Shown: positions 26,059 to 38,177, counted from the stretch's first letter. The stretch is 64,000 bases of DNA from Mesorhizobium sp. WSM4313 (GCF_002294725.1 NZ_NSFT01000004.1:1-64000); one strand, 5' to 3'. Translations and numbers: made by a program. The notes: generated from the sequence alone by a model not told the origin.

Positions 26059-27486
26059 TCAAACCCTGGTGCCGCCCACCGTCATCTGGTTCATCCGCAG
26101 ATGCGGCTGGCCGACGCCGACGGGCACGCCCTGTCCGGCTTTGCCGCACATGCCGATGCCGGTGTCGAGCTTCATGTCGTTGCCGATCATGCTGACGCGG
26201 TGCATGGCGTCCGGCCCGTTGCCGATCAGCATCGCGCCCTTGATCGGCTGCGTCACCTTGCCGTTCTCGATCATGTAGGCTTCGGTGCAGCCGAACACGA
26301 ACTTGCCCGACGTGATGTCGACCTGGCCGCCGCCGAAGGAAACGGCATAGATGCCGTTCTTGACCGAGGCGATGATCTCTTCCGGCTCCATGTCGCCCGA
26401 GGTCATGTAGGTGTTGGTCATGCGCGGCATCGGCTGGTGCGCATAGCCTTCGCGGCGGCCGTTGCCCGTCGCCTTCATGCCCATCAGCCGGGCGTTCTGG
26501 CGGTCCTGCATATAGCCGACGAGCTTGCCGTCCTCGATCAGCACGTTGCGCGCCGAGGGCGTCCCTTCATCGTCGACGGTCAGCGAGCCGCGCCGCTCGG
26601 GCATGGTGCCGTCGTCGACCACGGTGACACCCTTTGCCGCCACCTGCTGGCCCATCAGGCCGGCGAAGGCCGATGTCTTCTTGCGGTTGAAGTCGCCTTC
26701 GAGCCCATGCCCGACCGCCTCGTGCAGCATCACGCCCGGCCAGCCGCTGGACAGCACGATGTCGAACGTGCCCGCCGGCGCAGGGACGGCCTCGAGATTG
26801 ACCAGCGCCTGCCGCAGCGCCTCGCTGGCGGCATGCTTCCAGCTTTCCTCGCCGACGAACTCGCCAAAGCTCTTGCGGCCGCCCATCCCGTAGGAGCCGC
26901 TCTCCTGCCGGTCGCCATCGCCGACCACCACGGAAACGTTGATCCGCACCAGCGGGCGGATGTCGCGCACGATCTGGCCGTCGCCGCGCACGATCTCGAC
27001 ATGCTGCCACGAGGCGGCAAGCGACGCCGTCACCTGGCGCACGCGCGGATCCTTGGCGCGCAGCCAGCCGTCGATCTCCTGCAACAGCTTGGCCTTGGCC
27101 TCGAAGGAAGGCGAGGGGATAGGGTTCTCGTCGCCATAGAGATGGCGGTTGGTGCGGGCGGGCGCTCCGGCCAATGTGCCGGAATAGCCGCCTTTGACAG
27201 CCGAGACTGCGTCCGCCGCGCGCAACAGCGAGGCTTCGGAGAGATCGCTCGAATGCGCATAACCGCTGGCCTCGCCGGCCACGGCACGCAGGCCGAACCC
27301 CCGGTCGGTGTTGAAATTGGCCGTCTTCAGCCGGCCATTATCGAACATCAGCGCTTCGTTCTCGCTGTATTCGAGGAACAGCTCGCCGTCGTCGGCGCCC
27401 TTGATGGTCTCGGTGACGATCTCCTTGACGCGATCGTCTGAAATGTCGAATTGGCCGATCAGGCTGTTCATGGCAAATCCATTCAT
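26059..27486 (-). CDS. tldD: Metalloprotease TldD
   Basis: A 475-residue zinc metalloprotease subunit that pairs with TldE/PmbA to trim peptides such as unfolded leader peptides and modified microcins. The zinc motif HEAVGHGLEGDF (HEXXXH) is present, together with LRAVAGEASGYAHSSDLS near the N-terminus and the C-terminal FGCTEAYMIENG. Two starts are possible: ATG 27486 and ATG 27471. The first is kept, although neither ribosome site is strong. No tldE is in the window, which is common because the two genes are usually unlinked. Confidence 0.94.
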   Translation of the reverse strand: MNGFAMNSLIGQFDISDDRVKEIVTETIKGADDGELFLEYSENEALMFDNGRLKTANFNTDRGFGLRAVAGEASGYAHSSDLSEASLLRAADAVSAVKGGYSGTLAGAPARTNRHLYGDENPIPSPSFEAKAKLLQEIDGWLRAKDPRVRQVTASLAASWQHVEIVRGDGQIVRDIRPLVRINVSVVVGDGDRQESGSYGMGGRKSFGEFVGEESWKHAASEALRQALVNLEAVPAPAGTFDIVLSSGWPGVMLHEAVGHGLEGDFNRKKTSAFAGLMGQQVAAKGVTVVDDGTMPERRGSLTVDDEGTPSARNVLIEDGKLVGYMQDRQNARLMGMKATGNGRREGYAHQPMPRMTNTYMTSGDMEPEEIIASVKNGIYAVSFGGGQVDITSGKFVFGCTEAYMIENGKVTQPIKGAMLIGNGPDAMHRVSMIGNDMKLDTGIGMCGKAGQGVPVGVGQPHLRMNQMTVGGTRV

Positions 27487-27570
27487 GGAAACAAATCGTT
27501 CCTCGGCATGTAGGCGCGAAGCCGTCGTCGCACAATCGCCAACTGGGTCAAGCCGACGATTGCGCCGCCA

Positions 27571-28038
27571 TCACTTGCCGCTGACGAAATCCTTGATGTT
27601 GCCGGCCATCGCGTTCCAATTGGAAAACTGCTTCTCGAGATTGGCCCTGGTGATGCCGCCCGCAAAGCTGACATCCATCCTGAAATTCGAGCCGTCGCCC
27701 GAATAGGCCCTCACCCACCGGTATTTTGCGTTCCAGGCGTTGGCTTGGTCAGCGGTAAGCGGGTCGGCGAAGCCGGTCGCGAATTGCAGCGACTTGCAGT
27801 TCTCGTGGTCTTCGCAGCCGTAGAAATAGATCAGGTATTTAACGCCGTCGATCCGCCCCGAAATCATCGGATCGCCGTTGTCGTCCTTGCCCATCCTGGC
27901 GGAACCGAAGCCCTTGGCGATATCGAGGATCGCCGCCGAGTCGGGCCTCTGGAGGATTTCGTCGTCCTCGGCCCGGGCGACCGAAACCGCACCGGCCAGC
28001 GCCAGCCCAGCGATGAAAGCGGACAATGACGTGCGCAT
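27571..28038 (-). CDS. YbjN domain-containing secreted protein
   Basis: A 155-residue protein with a signal peptide (MRTSLSAFIAGLALAGAVSV, cleavage after ARA). The mature part has the YbjN-like pattern ISGRIDGVKYLIYFYGCEDHENCKSLQF and a final WNAMAGNIKDFVSGK. YbjN domains resemble secretion chaperone folds, and the role of the periplasmic versions is unknown. The ATG at 28038 has GGAGG just upstream. It precedes tldD on the same strand. Confidence 0.8.
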   Translation of the reverse strand: MRTSLSAFIAGLALAGAVSVARAEDDEILQRPDSAAILDIAKGFGSARMGKDDNGDPMISGRIDGVKYLIYFYGCEDHENCKSLQFATGFADPLTADQANAWNAKYRWVRAYSGDGSNFRMDVSFAGGITRANLEKQFSNWNAMAGNIKDFVSGK

Positions 28039-28115
28039 GGAGCCTCCTGCCGCCAAATCCGCATTCGCCATTCGACCTCAGCGTCGGAAATGGCCGCGGT
28101 GCATGGGCAAGAAGA

Positions 28116-28655
28116 TCAAGGTAGGGCGGCGAAGCCGTCTGCAAAGCCCTTGAGATCGACCGGAATGCCGATGCCTTCCTCGGGCGTCTGGAACACGATG
28201 AAGGTGGCCGACGTGCCGCTCTTCAGCGTGTCGAGCAGCGGTTTTTCAAGGATCACCTCGGCGTAGCAGCCGTCCTGGAAGCAGCGCACGAAATAGGCGC
28301 GGCCGATATCCTTGCCGTCGACATTGAGGCCAAGCCCGTTGGGCAGGAGCACGCCGAGCGGCGCCAGCACGCGCAGGATCTCGGCCTTGTTGTCGGCTGT
28401 GCGCAGCACCACGACCGAAAGCCCCATTTCAGGGCGGTCCTCGGCGACGACGTTCTGCATCATCACGCATTGCTCTGAGGTAGCACCTGCCGGCGTATCG
28501 CAGATGATCGACCACGCGCCATGCGTCGACTTCACCGTGCCGCTCGGCGGCTTGGCGTCGTTAGGCGAGGCGGGGGCGCCGACGGCTACGCCGACACCGA
28601 GCAAGGCGACGGCAAGGACGACCTTCGCCAGGGTTCTCGAAAGCCAGGAAGTCAT
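28116..28655 (-). CDS. Invasion-associated locus B (IalB) family protein
   Basis: A 179-residue exported protein. A signal segment (LAKVVLAVALLGVGVAVGA) precedes an IalB domain: HGAWSIICDTPAGATSEQCVMMQ, VLAPLGVLLPNGLGLNVDGKDIG, YFVRCFQDGCYAEV. IalB was first linked to erythrocyte invasion in Bartonella, but the family is widespread in harmless alphaproteobacteria and its biochemical role is unknown. The ATG at 28655 has GGAG upstream. It is divergent from the cox operon. Confidence 0.85.
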   Translation of the reverse strand: MTSWLSRTLAKVVLAVALLGVGVAVGAPASPNDAKPPSGTVKSTHGAWSIICDTPAGATSEQCVMMQNVVAEDRPEMGLSVVVLRTADNKAEILRVLAPLGVLLPNGLGLNVDGKDIGRAYFVRCFQDGCYAEVILEKPLLDTLKSGTSATFIVFQTPEEGIGIPVDLKGFADGFAALP

Positions 28656-28983
28656 AACGGCTCCATTGCGAATCACGGCACTTTAAGCCGCGCCGGGGCC
28701 AAGTAAAGGACGAGACCTCCGCCGGTCCGCCCCGATACCGGCAATTGCATGCTTTTCCAAAGCAAATTCGCCCGAATTGCGACCGTCGCGCATATAGCAT
28801 GGCGGGCGCCGAACGCAGCCTTCGGCCTGCGCGCAAAAATGCCGCACGGTTTCCTCCGCTCCTTTCTTGCGGAGGGAAATAGAGTATGGTTTGAACCAGC
28901 CTCGGGACAGCCCGGGATTCCCAATTCCGGTGTCGTCCGTTATTGGTGCGACCAGATCGCGGGAAGTGGGAGACGAGAGGGCG
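28656..28983. other. Divergent control region between ialB-like gene and the cox operon
   Basis: A 328-bp gene-free stretch. It contains a near-perfect hairpin TTTCCTCCGC...GCGGAGGGAAA at about 28850-28880, roughly 105 bases before coxB, and GGGAGACGAGAGG directly before the coxB start. I could not assign -35/-10 boxes with confidence and recognise no gene or riboswitch. Confidence 0.5.
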
Positions 28984-29868
28984 ATGAGGAAATTCCTGGC
29001 AAGCGCTGAATTCTTGGCAGGTACGGCAGCTTCGGCCGTGCTCTTCTCCAGTGCGGCGGCTCGCGCCGACCAGCCGCGGGAATGGGAGATGACCTTCCAG
29101 GCGCCCGCGACCGACATGATGCGGCAGATCGAGCGGTTTGGGAACTACACCATGTGGTTCATCGTCCCGATCACCATCCTCGTGCTGGTGCTTCTGCTGG
29201 TCTGCATCGTCAGGTTCCGCGCAAGCGCCAATCCAGTGCCGTCCAGGACCAGCCATAACACGCTGATCGAGGTGATCTGGACCGTCGGGCCGGTGATCGT
29301 GCTTCTGCTCATCGCCATTCCCTCCTTCCAGCTGCTCACCGCGCAGTACACGCCGCCGGAAGAAGCCAAGCTCACCGTCAAGGCGACCGGCAACCAGTGG
29401 AACTGGGATTACGAGTACCAGATCGACAAGACCTTCTCCTTCAACTCGGCGGTTCTTCAGGATGCCGACCGCGCCAAGGCCGGCAAGGAAGATCGCGCCC
29501 GCTATCCGCGTCTGCTGGCGGTCGACAACGAGCTGGTCGTGCCGGTCAACACCATGACTCGCGTGCTGATCACCGCCACCGATGTCATCCACTCCTTCGC
29601 CGTGCCGTCCTTCGGCATCAAGATGGATGCCGTCCCCGGCCGCACCAACGAGACCTGGTTCAAGGCGGAGAAGGAAGGCCTCTACTACGGCCAGTGCTCG
29701 CAGCTCTGCGGCAAGGACCATGCCTTCATGCCGATCGCCGTGCGCGTGGTGTCCGATGCGCAGTTCAAGACCTGGCTGGATACGGCCAAGACCGACGTGC
29801 CCGCCGCCAACAAGGCGCTGATGGCCGAGATCGATGGTACCAACAAGGTAGCGGCCGCCGGCAACTGA
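28984..29868 (+). CDS. coxB: Cytochrome c oxidase subunit II
   Basis: A 294-residue subunit of aa3-type cytochrome c oxidase that accepts electrons from cytochrome c. It has a signal sequence, two transmembrane helices (about 55-78 and 95-115) and a periplasmic cupredoxin domain. The CuA ligands are seen in VIHSFAVPSFG and GQCSQLCGKDHAFMP. The ATG at 28984 has GGGAGACGAGAGG upstream. It is the first gene of an eight-gene oxidase and assembly cluster that runs to 35500. Confidence 0.95.
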   Translation: MRKFLASAEFLAGTAASAVLFSSAAARADQPREWEMTFQAPATDMMRQIERFGNYTMWFIVPITILVLVLLLVCIVRFRASANPVPSRTSHNTLIEVIWTVGPVIVLLLIAIPSFQLLTAQYTPPEEAKLTVKATGNQWNWDYEYQIDKTFSFNSAVLQDADRAKAGKEDRARYPRLLAVDNELVVPVNTMTRVLITATDVIHSFAVPSFGIKMDAVPGRTNETWFKAEKEGLYYGQCSQLCGKDHAFMPIAVRVVSDAQFKTWLDTAKTDVPAANKALMAEIDGTNKVAAAGN

Positions 29869-29891
29869 TGCCGCGGGTTAGCAAGATTTAG

Positions 29892-31556
<1,665 letters not shown>

Positions 31557-31632
31557 GCAGCGTCCCGACGCATACGAGGCCGCCGGCTTGCCCGGCGGTC
31601 TTGGCCAACGGAATGATGGACTTTAAGTACGC

Positions 31633-32577
31633 ATGGCCCTTGCCGAAGACAGATTGATGGAGGAAGCGGGTTTTCGCATGTCGGAAGCGACCGCAGGCGA
31701 TTTCTTCGCCCTCCTGAAGCCGCGTGTCATGTCGCTGGTCGTCTTCACGGCGTTTGTCGGCATGATCGCGGCGCCCGTCGCCATCAATCCGCTCATGGCG
31801 GTGATCGCCATCCTCGCAATCGCCATTGGCGCCGGTGCTTCCGGCGCGCTCAACATGTGGTACGACGCCGACATCGACGCCGTGATGACGAGGACCGCCG
31901 GCCGCCCGGTGCCGTCCGGTCGCGTCACCCCAGGCGAGGCGTTGAGCTTTGGCCTTGTGCTGTCGGTGCTGTCGGTGATGACGCTCGGCGTGCTGGTCAA
32001 CTGGCTGTCGGCATCGCTTCTCGCCTTCACCATCTTCTTCTACGCCGTCATATACACCATGTGGCTGAAGCGCTGGACGCCGCAGAACATTGTCATCGGC
32101 GGCGCCGCCGGCGCCATCCCGCCGGTAATCGGCTGGGCCGCCGTGACCGGCTCGGTCAGCCTCGAAAGCGTGATCCTGTTCCTGATCATCTTCCTGTGGA
32201 CGCCGCCGCATTTCTGGGCGCTGGCTCTCTTCAAATCCGACGACTACGCCCGCGCCGGCATCCCGATGATGCCGAATGTCGCCGGCCATGCCTCGACCCG
32301 TAGGCAGATCTTTGCCTATGCGCTGATCCTGGCGCCGGTCGGGGTGCTGCCCTGGGCGCTCGGCTACACCACGGCCGGCTACGGCGTCGTCTCGGCGGCC
32401 CTCGGCGCGGGCTTCGTCTGGTATGCCTGGAAAGTGCTTGCCATGGCCGACGGCGACCGCGCGATGAAGCCGGCCAAAGCCCTGTTCGGCTACTCGCTGC
32501 TCTATCTCTTCGCTATCTTTGCCGCCTATCTCGTCGATTGCGTGGTCGGGCGCGCCCTCATGATGGGGGGAGCATGA
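31633..32577 (+). CDS. ctaB: Heme o synthase (protoheme IX farnesyltransferase)
   Basis: A 314-residue UbiA-family membrane prenyltransferase that attaches a farnesyl group to heme b, giving heme o on the way to the heme a used by this oxidase. Typical motifs are [37 protein letters not shown] (with an Asp-rich metal site) and [18 protein letters not shown]. About eight helices are visible. Its stop overlaps the next small gene by four bases (ATGA). Confidence 0.95.
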   Translation: MALAEDRLMEEAGFRMSEATAGDFFALLKPRVMSLVVFTAFVGMIAAPVAINPLMAVIAILAIAIGAGASGALNMWYDADIDAVMTRTAGRPVPSGRVTPGEALSFGLVLSVLSVMTLGVLVNWLSASLLAFTIFFYAVIYTMWLKRWTPQNIVIGGAAGAIPPVIGWAAVTGSVSLESVILFLIIFLWTPPHFWALALFKSDDYARAGIPMMPNVAGHASTRRQIFAYALILAPVGVLPWALGYTTAGYGVVSAALGAGFVWYAWKVLAMADGDRAMKPAKALFGYSLLYLFAIFAAYLVDCVVGRALMMGGA

Positions 32578-32765
32578 TCGTGGCTGACAAGAAGCTCGAA
32601 CTGGTCACGCTGACCGAACGCCAGCAGAAGGCCCGCCGCAACCGCTCCATCGCCATCGGTCTCGCGCTGGCAGCGCTGGTCGTCATCTTCTATGCCGCCA
32701 CCATCGTGCGCTTCGGTCACAGCGGAGCCAGCATCACCGGCTCCGGCCTGCTGGGAGGCGGCTGA
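32574..32765 (+). CDS. Small membrane protein of the oxidase operon (CoxF-like)
   Basis: A 63-residue protein with a basic N-terminal part ([12 protein letters not shown]), one transmembrane helix ([21 protein letters not shown]) and a short Gly/Ser-rich tail. Small genes of this form occupy the same slot between ctaB and ctaG in rhizobia, sometimes called coxF. Its role in oxidase assembly is presumed from context. It overlaps ctaB by four bases and ctaG by one base, so it is translationally coupled to both. Confidence 0.8.
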   Translation: MIVADKKLELVTLTERQQKARRNRSIAIGLALAALVVIFYAATIVRFGHSGASITGSGLLGGG

Positions 32766-33394
32766 TGGGCGGCGAGGCCAGCAGCAAGCCCCGCAAGGTG
32801 AACAACGGCATCGTCGCCGCCGTCTGCCTCGCCTTCTTCACCGGCATGGTCGGCATGGCCTATGCGGCGGTGCCGCTCTACAAGATGTTCTGCCAGGTCA
32901 CCGGCTATGGCGGGACCACGCAGCGCGCCGAGAAGCAATATGCCGGCCGCGTGCTCGACCGTGATATCACCATCCGCTTCGATGCCAACACCAACGGCAT
33001 TCCATGGCAGTTCGAGCCTGTCGCCCGCTCGGTGACGATCAAGATCGGCGCGACGGCGCAGGCGCATTACAGCGCCACCAACAAGTTCGACCGCACCATT
33101 ACCGGCCGCGCCTCGTTCAACGTGCAGCCGGAAATGGCCGGTGCCTATTTCAACAAGGTGGAGTGCTTCTGCTTCACCGACACGACGCTGAAACCCGGCG
33201 AGACGCTGGACATGCCGGTCGTGTTCTATGTCGATCCAGACATCGTCAACGTGCCGGAACTCAAGGACTTGAAGACCATCACCCTGTCCTACACGATGTT
33301 CCCGGTCGAAAACAAACAGCCGGTCGCCTCCTCGGCGCCGGCCGCTGGCAGCAGCAACAAAGTTCCAGATTCCGACGCAAGCCTCGGGGGTTGA
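32765..33394 (+). CDS. ctaG: Cytochrome c oxidase assembly protein CtaG/Cox11
   Basis: A 209-residue copper chaperone that delivers copper to the CuB site of subunit I. It has one N-terminal membrane anchor ([21 protein letters not shown]), then [17 protein letters not shown], and a periplasmic immunoglobulin-like domain with the copper-binding motif [10 protein letters not shown]. The length is normal. The start codon overlaps the preceding stop (TGATG). Confidence 0.95.
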   Translation: MGGEASSKPRKVNNGIVAAVCLAFFTGMVGMAYAAVPLYKMFCQVTGYGGTTQRAEKQYAGRVLDRDITIRFDANTNGIPWQFEPVARSVTIKIGATAQAHYSATNKFDRTITGRASFNVQPEMAGAYFNKVECFCFTDTTLKPGETLDMPVVFYVDPDIVNVPELKDLKTITLSYTMFPVENKQPVASSAPAAGSSNKVPDSDASLGG

Positions 33395-33395
33395 T

Positions 33396-34277
33396 ATGGC
33401 AGACGCGCACGCAAAACCACAACACGACTACCATCTCGTCAACCCCAGCCCCTGGCCTTTCCTGGGTTCCGTCGGCGCGCTGGTCACCGCCATCGGCGGT
33501 GTCTGCCTGATGCAGTATCTGAAGGGCGGCAACTTCCCGGTCTTCGGCCACAACATCGCCAATCCGTGGCTGTTTTTCATCGGGATGATCATCGTGCTCT
33601 ACACGATGTTCGCCTGGTGGTCGGACACCATCAAGGAAGCGCATGAGGGTCACCACACGCGCGTCGTGTCGCTGCATCTGCGCTACGGCATGATCATGTT
33701 CATCGCCTCCGAGGTGATGTTCTTCGTCGCCTGGTTCTGGGCCTTCTTCGACGCCAGCCTGTTCCCGGGCGAAGCCTCGCAATATGCCCGCACCGCCTTC
33801 ACCGGCGGTGTCTGGCCGCCGAAGGGGCTTGAAGTCCTCGATCCCTTCCACTTGCCGCTCTACAACACCATCATCCTGCTTCTGTCGGGCACGACGGTGA
33901 CCTGGGCGCACCACGCGCTTCTGCATGGCGACCGCAAGGGCCTGATTAACGGCCTGGTGCTGACCGTCGGCCTCGGCATGCTGTTCACCATGGTGCAGGC
34001 TTACGAGTACATGCACGCTCCGTTCGGCTTCAGGGATTCGATCTACGGCGCCACCTTCTTCATGGCGACCGGCTTCCACGGCTTCCATGTCATCATCGGC
34101 ACCATCTTCCTGCTCGTCTGCCTGATCCGCGCGTGGCGCGGCGACTTCACCCCGAAGCAGCATTTCGGCTTCGAAGCGGCCGCCTGGTATTGGCACTTCG
34201 TCGACGTGGTCTGGCTGTTCCTGTTCAGCGCCATCTATGTCTGGGCCTCGAACGGCGCACTGATCGAAGGCCATTAA
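33396..34277 (+). CDS. ctaE: Cytochrome c oxidase subunit III
   Basis: A 293-residue integral membrane subunit with seven helices. Recognisable parts are [56 protein letters not shown] and [19 protein letters not shown]. It stabilises the oxidase core and does not bind metal. It starts one base after the ctaG stop codon and is followed by a strong hairpin and DUF983. Confidence 0.96.
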   Translation: MADAHAKPQHDYHLVNPSPWPFLGSVGALVTAIGGVCLMQYLKGGNFPVFGHNIANPWLFFIGMIIVLYTMFAWWSDTIKEAHEGHHTRVVSLHLRYGMIMFIASEVMFFVAWFWAFFDASLFPGEASQYARTAFTGGVWPPKGLEVLDPFHLPLYNTIILLLSGTTVTWAHHALLHGDRKGLINGLVLTVGLGMLFTMVQAYEYMHAPFGFRDSIYGATFFMATGFHGFHVIIGTIFLLVCLIRAWRGDFTPKQHFGFEAAAWYWHFVDVVWLFLFSAIYVWASNGALIEGH

Positions 34278-34295
34278 ACCGACGGGTTTCGGAAT

Positions 34296-34338
34296 CCCAA
34301 AGGGCGGCTGCGGCGACGTGGCCGCCTTATTCTTTGGG
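34296..34338. terminator. Hairpin between ctaE and the DUF983 gene
   Basis: CCCAAAG (34296-34302) pairs with CTTTGGG (34332-34338), and GGCGGC (34303-34308) pairs with GCCGCC (34321-34326), giving an interrupted two-part stem. There is no T-run directly after, so it may act as an mRNA-stability or attenuation element within the operon rather than as a full terminator. Confidence 0.55.
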
Positions 34339-34361
34339 ACAAAAAGGTCTACGGTGAGAAC

Positions 34362-34748
34362 ATGAGCGAAGACAAGGCGATCTGGCCACCTATCGATCCG
34401 ATCTCGGCCGGTCTGCATGGCCGCTGTCCGCGCTGCGGCGAAGGCAAGCTGTTCTCGGGTTTCCTCACCATCGGCAAGCGCTGCTATAATTGCGGACTCG
34501 ACTATTCCTTCGCCGATGCGGGCGACGGGCCGGCCGTGTTCGTCATCCTGATCATCGGCTTCGTCGTCGTTGGCCTCGCATTGTGGATGGAGGTGACGTT
34601 CAGTCCGCCGCTCTGGCTGCACTTTATGTTGTGGATACCGCTGGCGCTGGTGCTCTGCCTGACGGCGCTGCGCCTGATCAAGGGCGTGCTGATCACCTTG
34701 CAGTACTCCAAGAAGGCTGCTGAAGGCAGGCTGGATTCCAACAAATGA
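34362..34748 (+). CDS. DUF983 family membrane protein
   Basis: A 128-residue protein with an N-terminal zinc-ribbon-like pair (GRCPRCGEGKLFSG and KRCYNCGLDYSFAD) and two transmembrane helices (about 55-78 and 85-105). DUF983 genes regularly sit between ctaE and surf1 in alphaproteobacteria, which suggests a role in oxidase biogenesis, but no mechanism is known. It overlaps surf1 by four bases (ATGA). Confidence 0.85.
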   Translation: MSEDKAIWPPIDPISAGLHGRCPRCGEGKLFSGFLTIGKRCYNCGLDYSFADAGDGPAVFVILIIGFVVVGLALWMEVTFSPPLWLHFMLWIPLALVLCLTALRLIKGVLITLQYSKKAAEGRLDSNK

Positions 34749-35500
34749 GCGAGACGACCGATTTGGTTGGCGGCCCTTCGCGGCCGCGCACGGCGTTGCT
34801 GCTTGGCCTCGGCCTTGTCCTGTTCGCTGTCCTGATCGGGCTCGGCACCTGGCAGGTCCAGCGCCTGCATTGGAAGGAAGGCCTGCTCGCAACCATCGAC
34901 AAGCGCACCCATTCCGCACCGCTGGCTCTAGCGGACGTGGAGAAGGAATTCGCCGCTTCCCATGATGTCGACTACACGCCCGTGACGGTAACAGGCACTT
35001 TCCTGCATCAGGGCGAGCGGCACTTCTTTTCCACTTGGCAAGGCGACAGCGGCTTCAACGTCTACACGCCCCTGCAGCTCGAGGACGGCCGCTTCGTGCT
35101 CGTCAACCGCGGCTTCGTTCCCTACGACCTCAAGGATCCCTCCAAGCGCCGGCAGGGCGAAGTCGCCGGCAAGGTGACGGTGACCGGACTCGCCCGCAAT
35201 CCGCTGCCTGCAAAGCCGTCGATGATGCTTCCCGACAATGACGTCGCCAAGAACATCTTCTATTGGAAGGACCGCGACGTCATGGCGGCGACCGCCGGTC
35301 TGCCTGCCGGGTTCGTGCTGGTGCCGTTCTTCGTCGATGCCGACAAGACGCCGAATCCTGGCGGCCTGCCGGTCGGTGGCGTCACCATCATCGACCTGCC
35401 GAACAACCATTTGCAATATGCCGTCACGTGGTACGGGCTGGCCGCCGCCCTTGCAGCCGTGCTGATCCTGAGGTTGCGCCGCCCGGCGAAGGAGCAGTGA
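34745..35500 (+). CDS. SURF1 family oxidase assembly protein
   Basis: A 251-residue membrane protein with helices at both ends (LLLGLGLVLFAVLIGLGTWQ near the N-terminus, YAVTWYGLAAALAAVLILRL at the C-terminus) around a periplasmic domain. Family signatures are GTWQVQRLHWKEGLL, VLVNRGFVPYDLKDPSKR and NNHLQYAVTWYGLA. SURF1 helps insert heme a into subunit I. It is the last gene of the oxidase cluster. Confidence 0.93.
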   Translation: MSETTDLVGGPSRPRTALLLGLGLVLFAVLIGLGTWQVQRLHWKEGLLATIDKRTHSAPLALADVEKEFAASHDVDYTPVTVTGTFLHQGERHFFSTWQGDSGFNVYTPLQLEDGRFVLVNRGFVPYDLKDPSKRRQGEVAGKVTVTGLARNPLPAKPSMMLPDNDVAKNIFYWKDRDVMAATAGLPAGFVLVPFFVDADKTPNPGGLPVGGVTIIDLPNNHLQYAVTWYGLAAALAAVLILRLRRPAKEQ

Positions 35501-35558
35501 GCGTGCTCGCTCTTGACAGGGCAGGGGTGCGCACCTCATTTCGCCTAATCAAACAGAT

Positions 35559-35610
35559 AGAGCATGATGTCGTCCGAAAACCGCTTCACACCTTTCGGCA
35601 TCATGTTCTT
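35559..35610. repeat. Palindromic repeat, family C (AGCATGATG form)
   Basis: AGAGCATGATGTCGTCCGAAAACCG and CACCTTTCGGCATCATG form an inverted repeat with the CGAAAACCGCTTCACAC core. Similar units occur at about 311-352, 39946-40012 and 40591-40642. It lies between surf1 and ispH, in a position consistent with a terminator. Confidence 0.8.
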
Positions 35611-35637
35611 GGTTCCGACTGAATCGGCCTTGCATTC

Positions 35638-36642
35638 ATGACCCAGAAAAAGCCACCGCTGACGATCAGGCTGTGCCAGCCACGCGGCTTCTGCGCCGGT
35701 GTCGACCGTGCCATCCAGATCGTCGTGCTGGCGCTGAAGAAATACGGCGCGCCGGTCTATGTCCGCCACGAGATCGTGCACAACCGCTACGTCGTCGAAG
35801 GGCTGCAGAGCCTGGGCGCCGTCTTCATCGAGGAACTGTCTGAGATTCCGCCGGAGCATCGCCAGTCGCCCGTGGTCTTTTCCGCGCATGGCGTGCCGAA
35901 ATCGGTGCCGGCGGACGCGCAGGCGCGCAATCTCTTTTACCTCGACGCCACGTGCCCACTCGTCTCCAAGGTGCACAAGCAGGCGATGCGCCACCAGCGG
36001 CTCGGTCGCCATGTGCTGCTGATCGGCCATGCCGGTCACCCGGAGGTGATCGGCACGATGGGACAATTGCCGGAAGGCGCGGTGACGTTGATCGAGACCG
36101 AGGCTGACGCCGCGCGTTTCGTCCCCCTCGACGCTTCGGCGCTGGGCTTCGTCACCCAGACGACCTTGTCGGTCGAGGACACCGCCGGCATCATCCGGGC
36201 GCTCCAGGAGCGGTTTCCCGAACTGCATGCGGCCGCGGCCGAATCGATCTGCTACGCCACCACCAACCGCCAGGAAGCGGTGAAGGAGACAGCGGCCGGC
36301 GCCGATCTTTTCCTTATCGTCGGCGCTCCCAATTCGTCCAATTCGCGTCGCCTTGTCGAAGTGGCGGAGCGCGCCGGCGCCACAATGTCGCTTCTCGTGC
36401 AGCGCGCCGCCGAAATTCCGTGGGATGAGATCGCCGGGATCAGGACGCTCGGCCTGTCGGCCGGCGCCTCGGCGCCGGAAATCATCGTCGACGAGATCAT
36501 CGACGCGTTCCGGCAACGCTTCGACGTCACCATCGATCTGGCCGTCACGGCCACGGAAACGGAGGATTTTCCGGTGATGCGGGTTTTGCGCGATGTCGAA
36601 CTGACGGCGGCCGACATGGCCTTCGTCAATGGAGCGGCGTGA
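35638..36642 (+). CDS. ispH: 4-hydroxy-3-methylbut-2-enyl diphosphate reductase
   Basis: A 334-residue iron-sulfur enzyme making IPP and DMAPP in the final step of the non-mevalonate isoprenoid pathway. The three cluster cysteines are seen in [24 protein letters not shown] and [14 protein letters not shown]. It is followed six bases later by thrB and then by rnhA, a gene order common in alphaproteobacteria. Confidence 0.96.
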   Translation: MTQKKPPLTIRLCQPRGFCAGVDRAIQIVVLALKKYGAPVYVRHEIVHNRYVVEGLQSLGAVFIEELSEIPPEHRQSPVVFSAHGVPKSVPADAQARNLFYLDATCPLVSKVHKQAMRHQRLGRHVLLIGHAGHPEVIGTMGQLPEGAVTLIETEADAARFVPLDASALGFVTQTTLSVEDTAGIIRALQERFPELHAAAAESICYATTNRQEAVKETAAGADLFLIVGAPNSSNSRRLVEVAERAGATMSLLVQRAAEIPWDEIAGIRTLGLSAGASAPEIIVDEIIDAFRQRFDVTIDLAVTATETEDFPVMRVLRDVELTAADMAFVNGAA

Positions 36643-36648
36643 AACCGG

Positions 36649-37611
36649 ATGGCTGTCTACACCGACGTCAACGAAGGCGAGCTGACCGCATTCCTCAAGG
36701 CCTATCCGGTGGGTGAGCTGCTCTCCTATAAGGGCATCGCCGAAGGCACCGAGAATTCCAATTTCCTGGTCCACGCCTCGACCGGCTCCTACATCCTGAC
36801 GCTCTACGAGAAGCGGGTCGACAAGGCCGACCTGCCGTTCTTTCTCGGCCTGATGGGCCATCTTGCCAGGAAAGGCATTTCCTGCCCGCTGCCGGTCACC
36901 GCGCATGACGGCACCGTCGTCGGCACGCTGGCTGGCCGGCCCGCCGTCATCATCACCTTCCTCGAAGGCCTGTCGCTCAGGCGGCCGACGGCCGCGCATT
37001 GCGGCGAAGTCGGCAAGGCGCTCGCCAGCCTGCATCTTGCCGGCCAGGATTTTCAGATGCGAAGGCCGAACGCGCTGGCGATCGAGGGCTGGCGCAAGCT
37101 CTGGGCTGCCTCGCGCGAGCGCGCCGACGAGGTCGAGCCCGGCTTGGCGGCCGAGGTCGATGCCGATTTCGCCGATTTCGAGCGCAATTGGCCCACCGGC
37201 CTCCCTAAGGGCATCATCCATGCCGATCTGTTCCCGGACAATGTCTTCTTCCTCGGCGAGAAGCTTTCGGGACTGATCGACTTCTATTTCGCCTGCGACG
37301 ACCTCTACGCCTATGATGTCGCAACCTGCCTCAACGCCTGGTGCTTCGAGAAGGATTTTGCCTTCAACCTGACCAAGGGGGCGGCGCTGCTGGCCGGCTA
37401 CCAGTCGGTGCGGCCGCTTCAGGACGACGAGAAGGCGGCGCTGCCGATGCTGGCGCGCGGCTCGGCGCTGCGCTTCATGCTGACCCGCCTCTATGACTGG
37501 CTGACCATTCCGGATGGCGGGCTGGTGATGAAGCGCGATCCGACCGAATATATCCGCCGCATGCGCTTCCACCGCGCCATCAAGTCGCCATCCGAATACG
37601 GGCTGACATGA
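36649..37611 (+). CDS. thrB: Homoserine kinase (APH-fold type)
   Basis: A 320-residue kinase phosphorylating L-homoserine for threonine synthesis. It is the aminoglycoside-phosphotransferase-like ThrB of proteobacteria, not the GHMP type. Signature stretches are [35 protein letters not shown] (catalytic Asp) and [18 protein letters not shown] (metal Asp). It overlaps rnhA by four bases. The partner gene thrC is in this window at 47249 on the other strand. Confidence 0.94.
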   Translation: MAVYTDVNEGELTAFLKAYPVGELLSYKGIAEGTENSNFLVHASTGSYILTLYEKRVDKADLPFFLGLMGHLARKGISCPLPVTAHDGTVVGTLAGRPAVIITFLEGLSLRRPTAAHCGEVGKALASLHLAGQDFQMRRPNALAIEGWRKLWAASRERADEVEPGLAAEVDADFADFERNWPTGLPKGIIHADLFPDNVFFLGEKLSGLIDFYFACDDLYAYDVATCLNAWCFEKDFAFNLTKGAALLAGYQSVRPLQDDEKAALPMLARGSALRFMLTRLYDWLTIPDGGLVMKRDPTEYIRRMRFHRAIKSPSEYGLT

Positions 37612-38138
37612 ACAAGCAGATCGAGATCTTCACCGACGGCGCCTGCTCGGGCAATCCCGGGCCGGGCGGCTGGGGCGCGGTGCTGCGCTACAACGGCGTC
37701 ACCAAAGAGCTGTCCGGCGGCGAGGCCGAGACCACCAACAACCGCATGGAGCTGCTGGCCGCCATTACGGCGCTCAACGCGCTGAAGGAGCCTTGCGCGG
37801 TCGACCTCTACACCGACAGCAAATACGTCATGGACGGCATCTCCAAATGGATCCACGGCTGGAAGAAGAACGGCTGGAAGACCGGCGACAGGAAGCCGGT
37901 CAAGAATGGCGAGCTCTGGCAGGCGCTCGATGAGGCCAACCGGCGTCACAAGGTCGTCTGGCACTGGGTTAAAGGCCATGCCGGCCACCCGGAGAACGAG
38001 CGCGCTGACGAACTGGCCCGGCAGGGCATGGCACCGTTCAAGAAGGGCCCGGTGAAGCCTGTTTTGGCGGCGCAGCCCGCAGCGCAGCCGAAGCGGCCGG
38101 CGGTTGCAAAGGCGCGACGCTCGACCCAGAGCTACTGA
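37608..38138 (+). CDS. rnhA: Ribonuclease HI with C-terminal basic extension
   Basis: A 176-residue enzyme cleaving RNA in RNA-DNA hybrids. The four catalytic acids are visible in [36 protein letters not shown] and ERADELAR, with the handle region [13 protein letters not shown]. The core ends near residue 148. A 28-residue Pro/Ala/Lys/Arg-rich tail ([17 protein letters not shown] onward) is not part of the catalytic fold and may add nucleic-acid affinity. Confidence 0.95.
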   Translation: MNKQIEIFTDGACSGNPGPGGWGAVLRYNGVTKELSGGEAETTNNRMELLAAITALNALKEPCAVDLYTDSKYVMDGISKWIHGWKKNGWKTGDRKPVKNGELWQALDEANRRHKVVWHWVKGHAGHPENERADELARQGMAPFKKGPVKPVLAAQPAAQPKRPAVAKARRSTQSY

Positions 38139-38177
38139 TCGGCAATCGAGCCCGCATCTGATCGGAGAAAGTTTGCC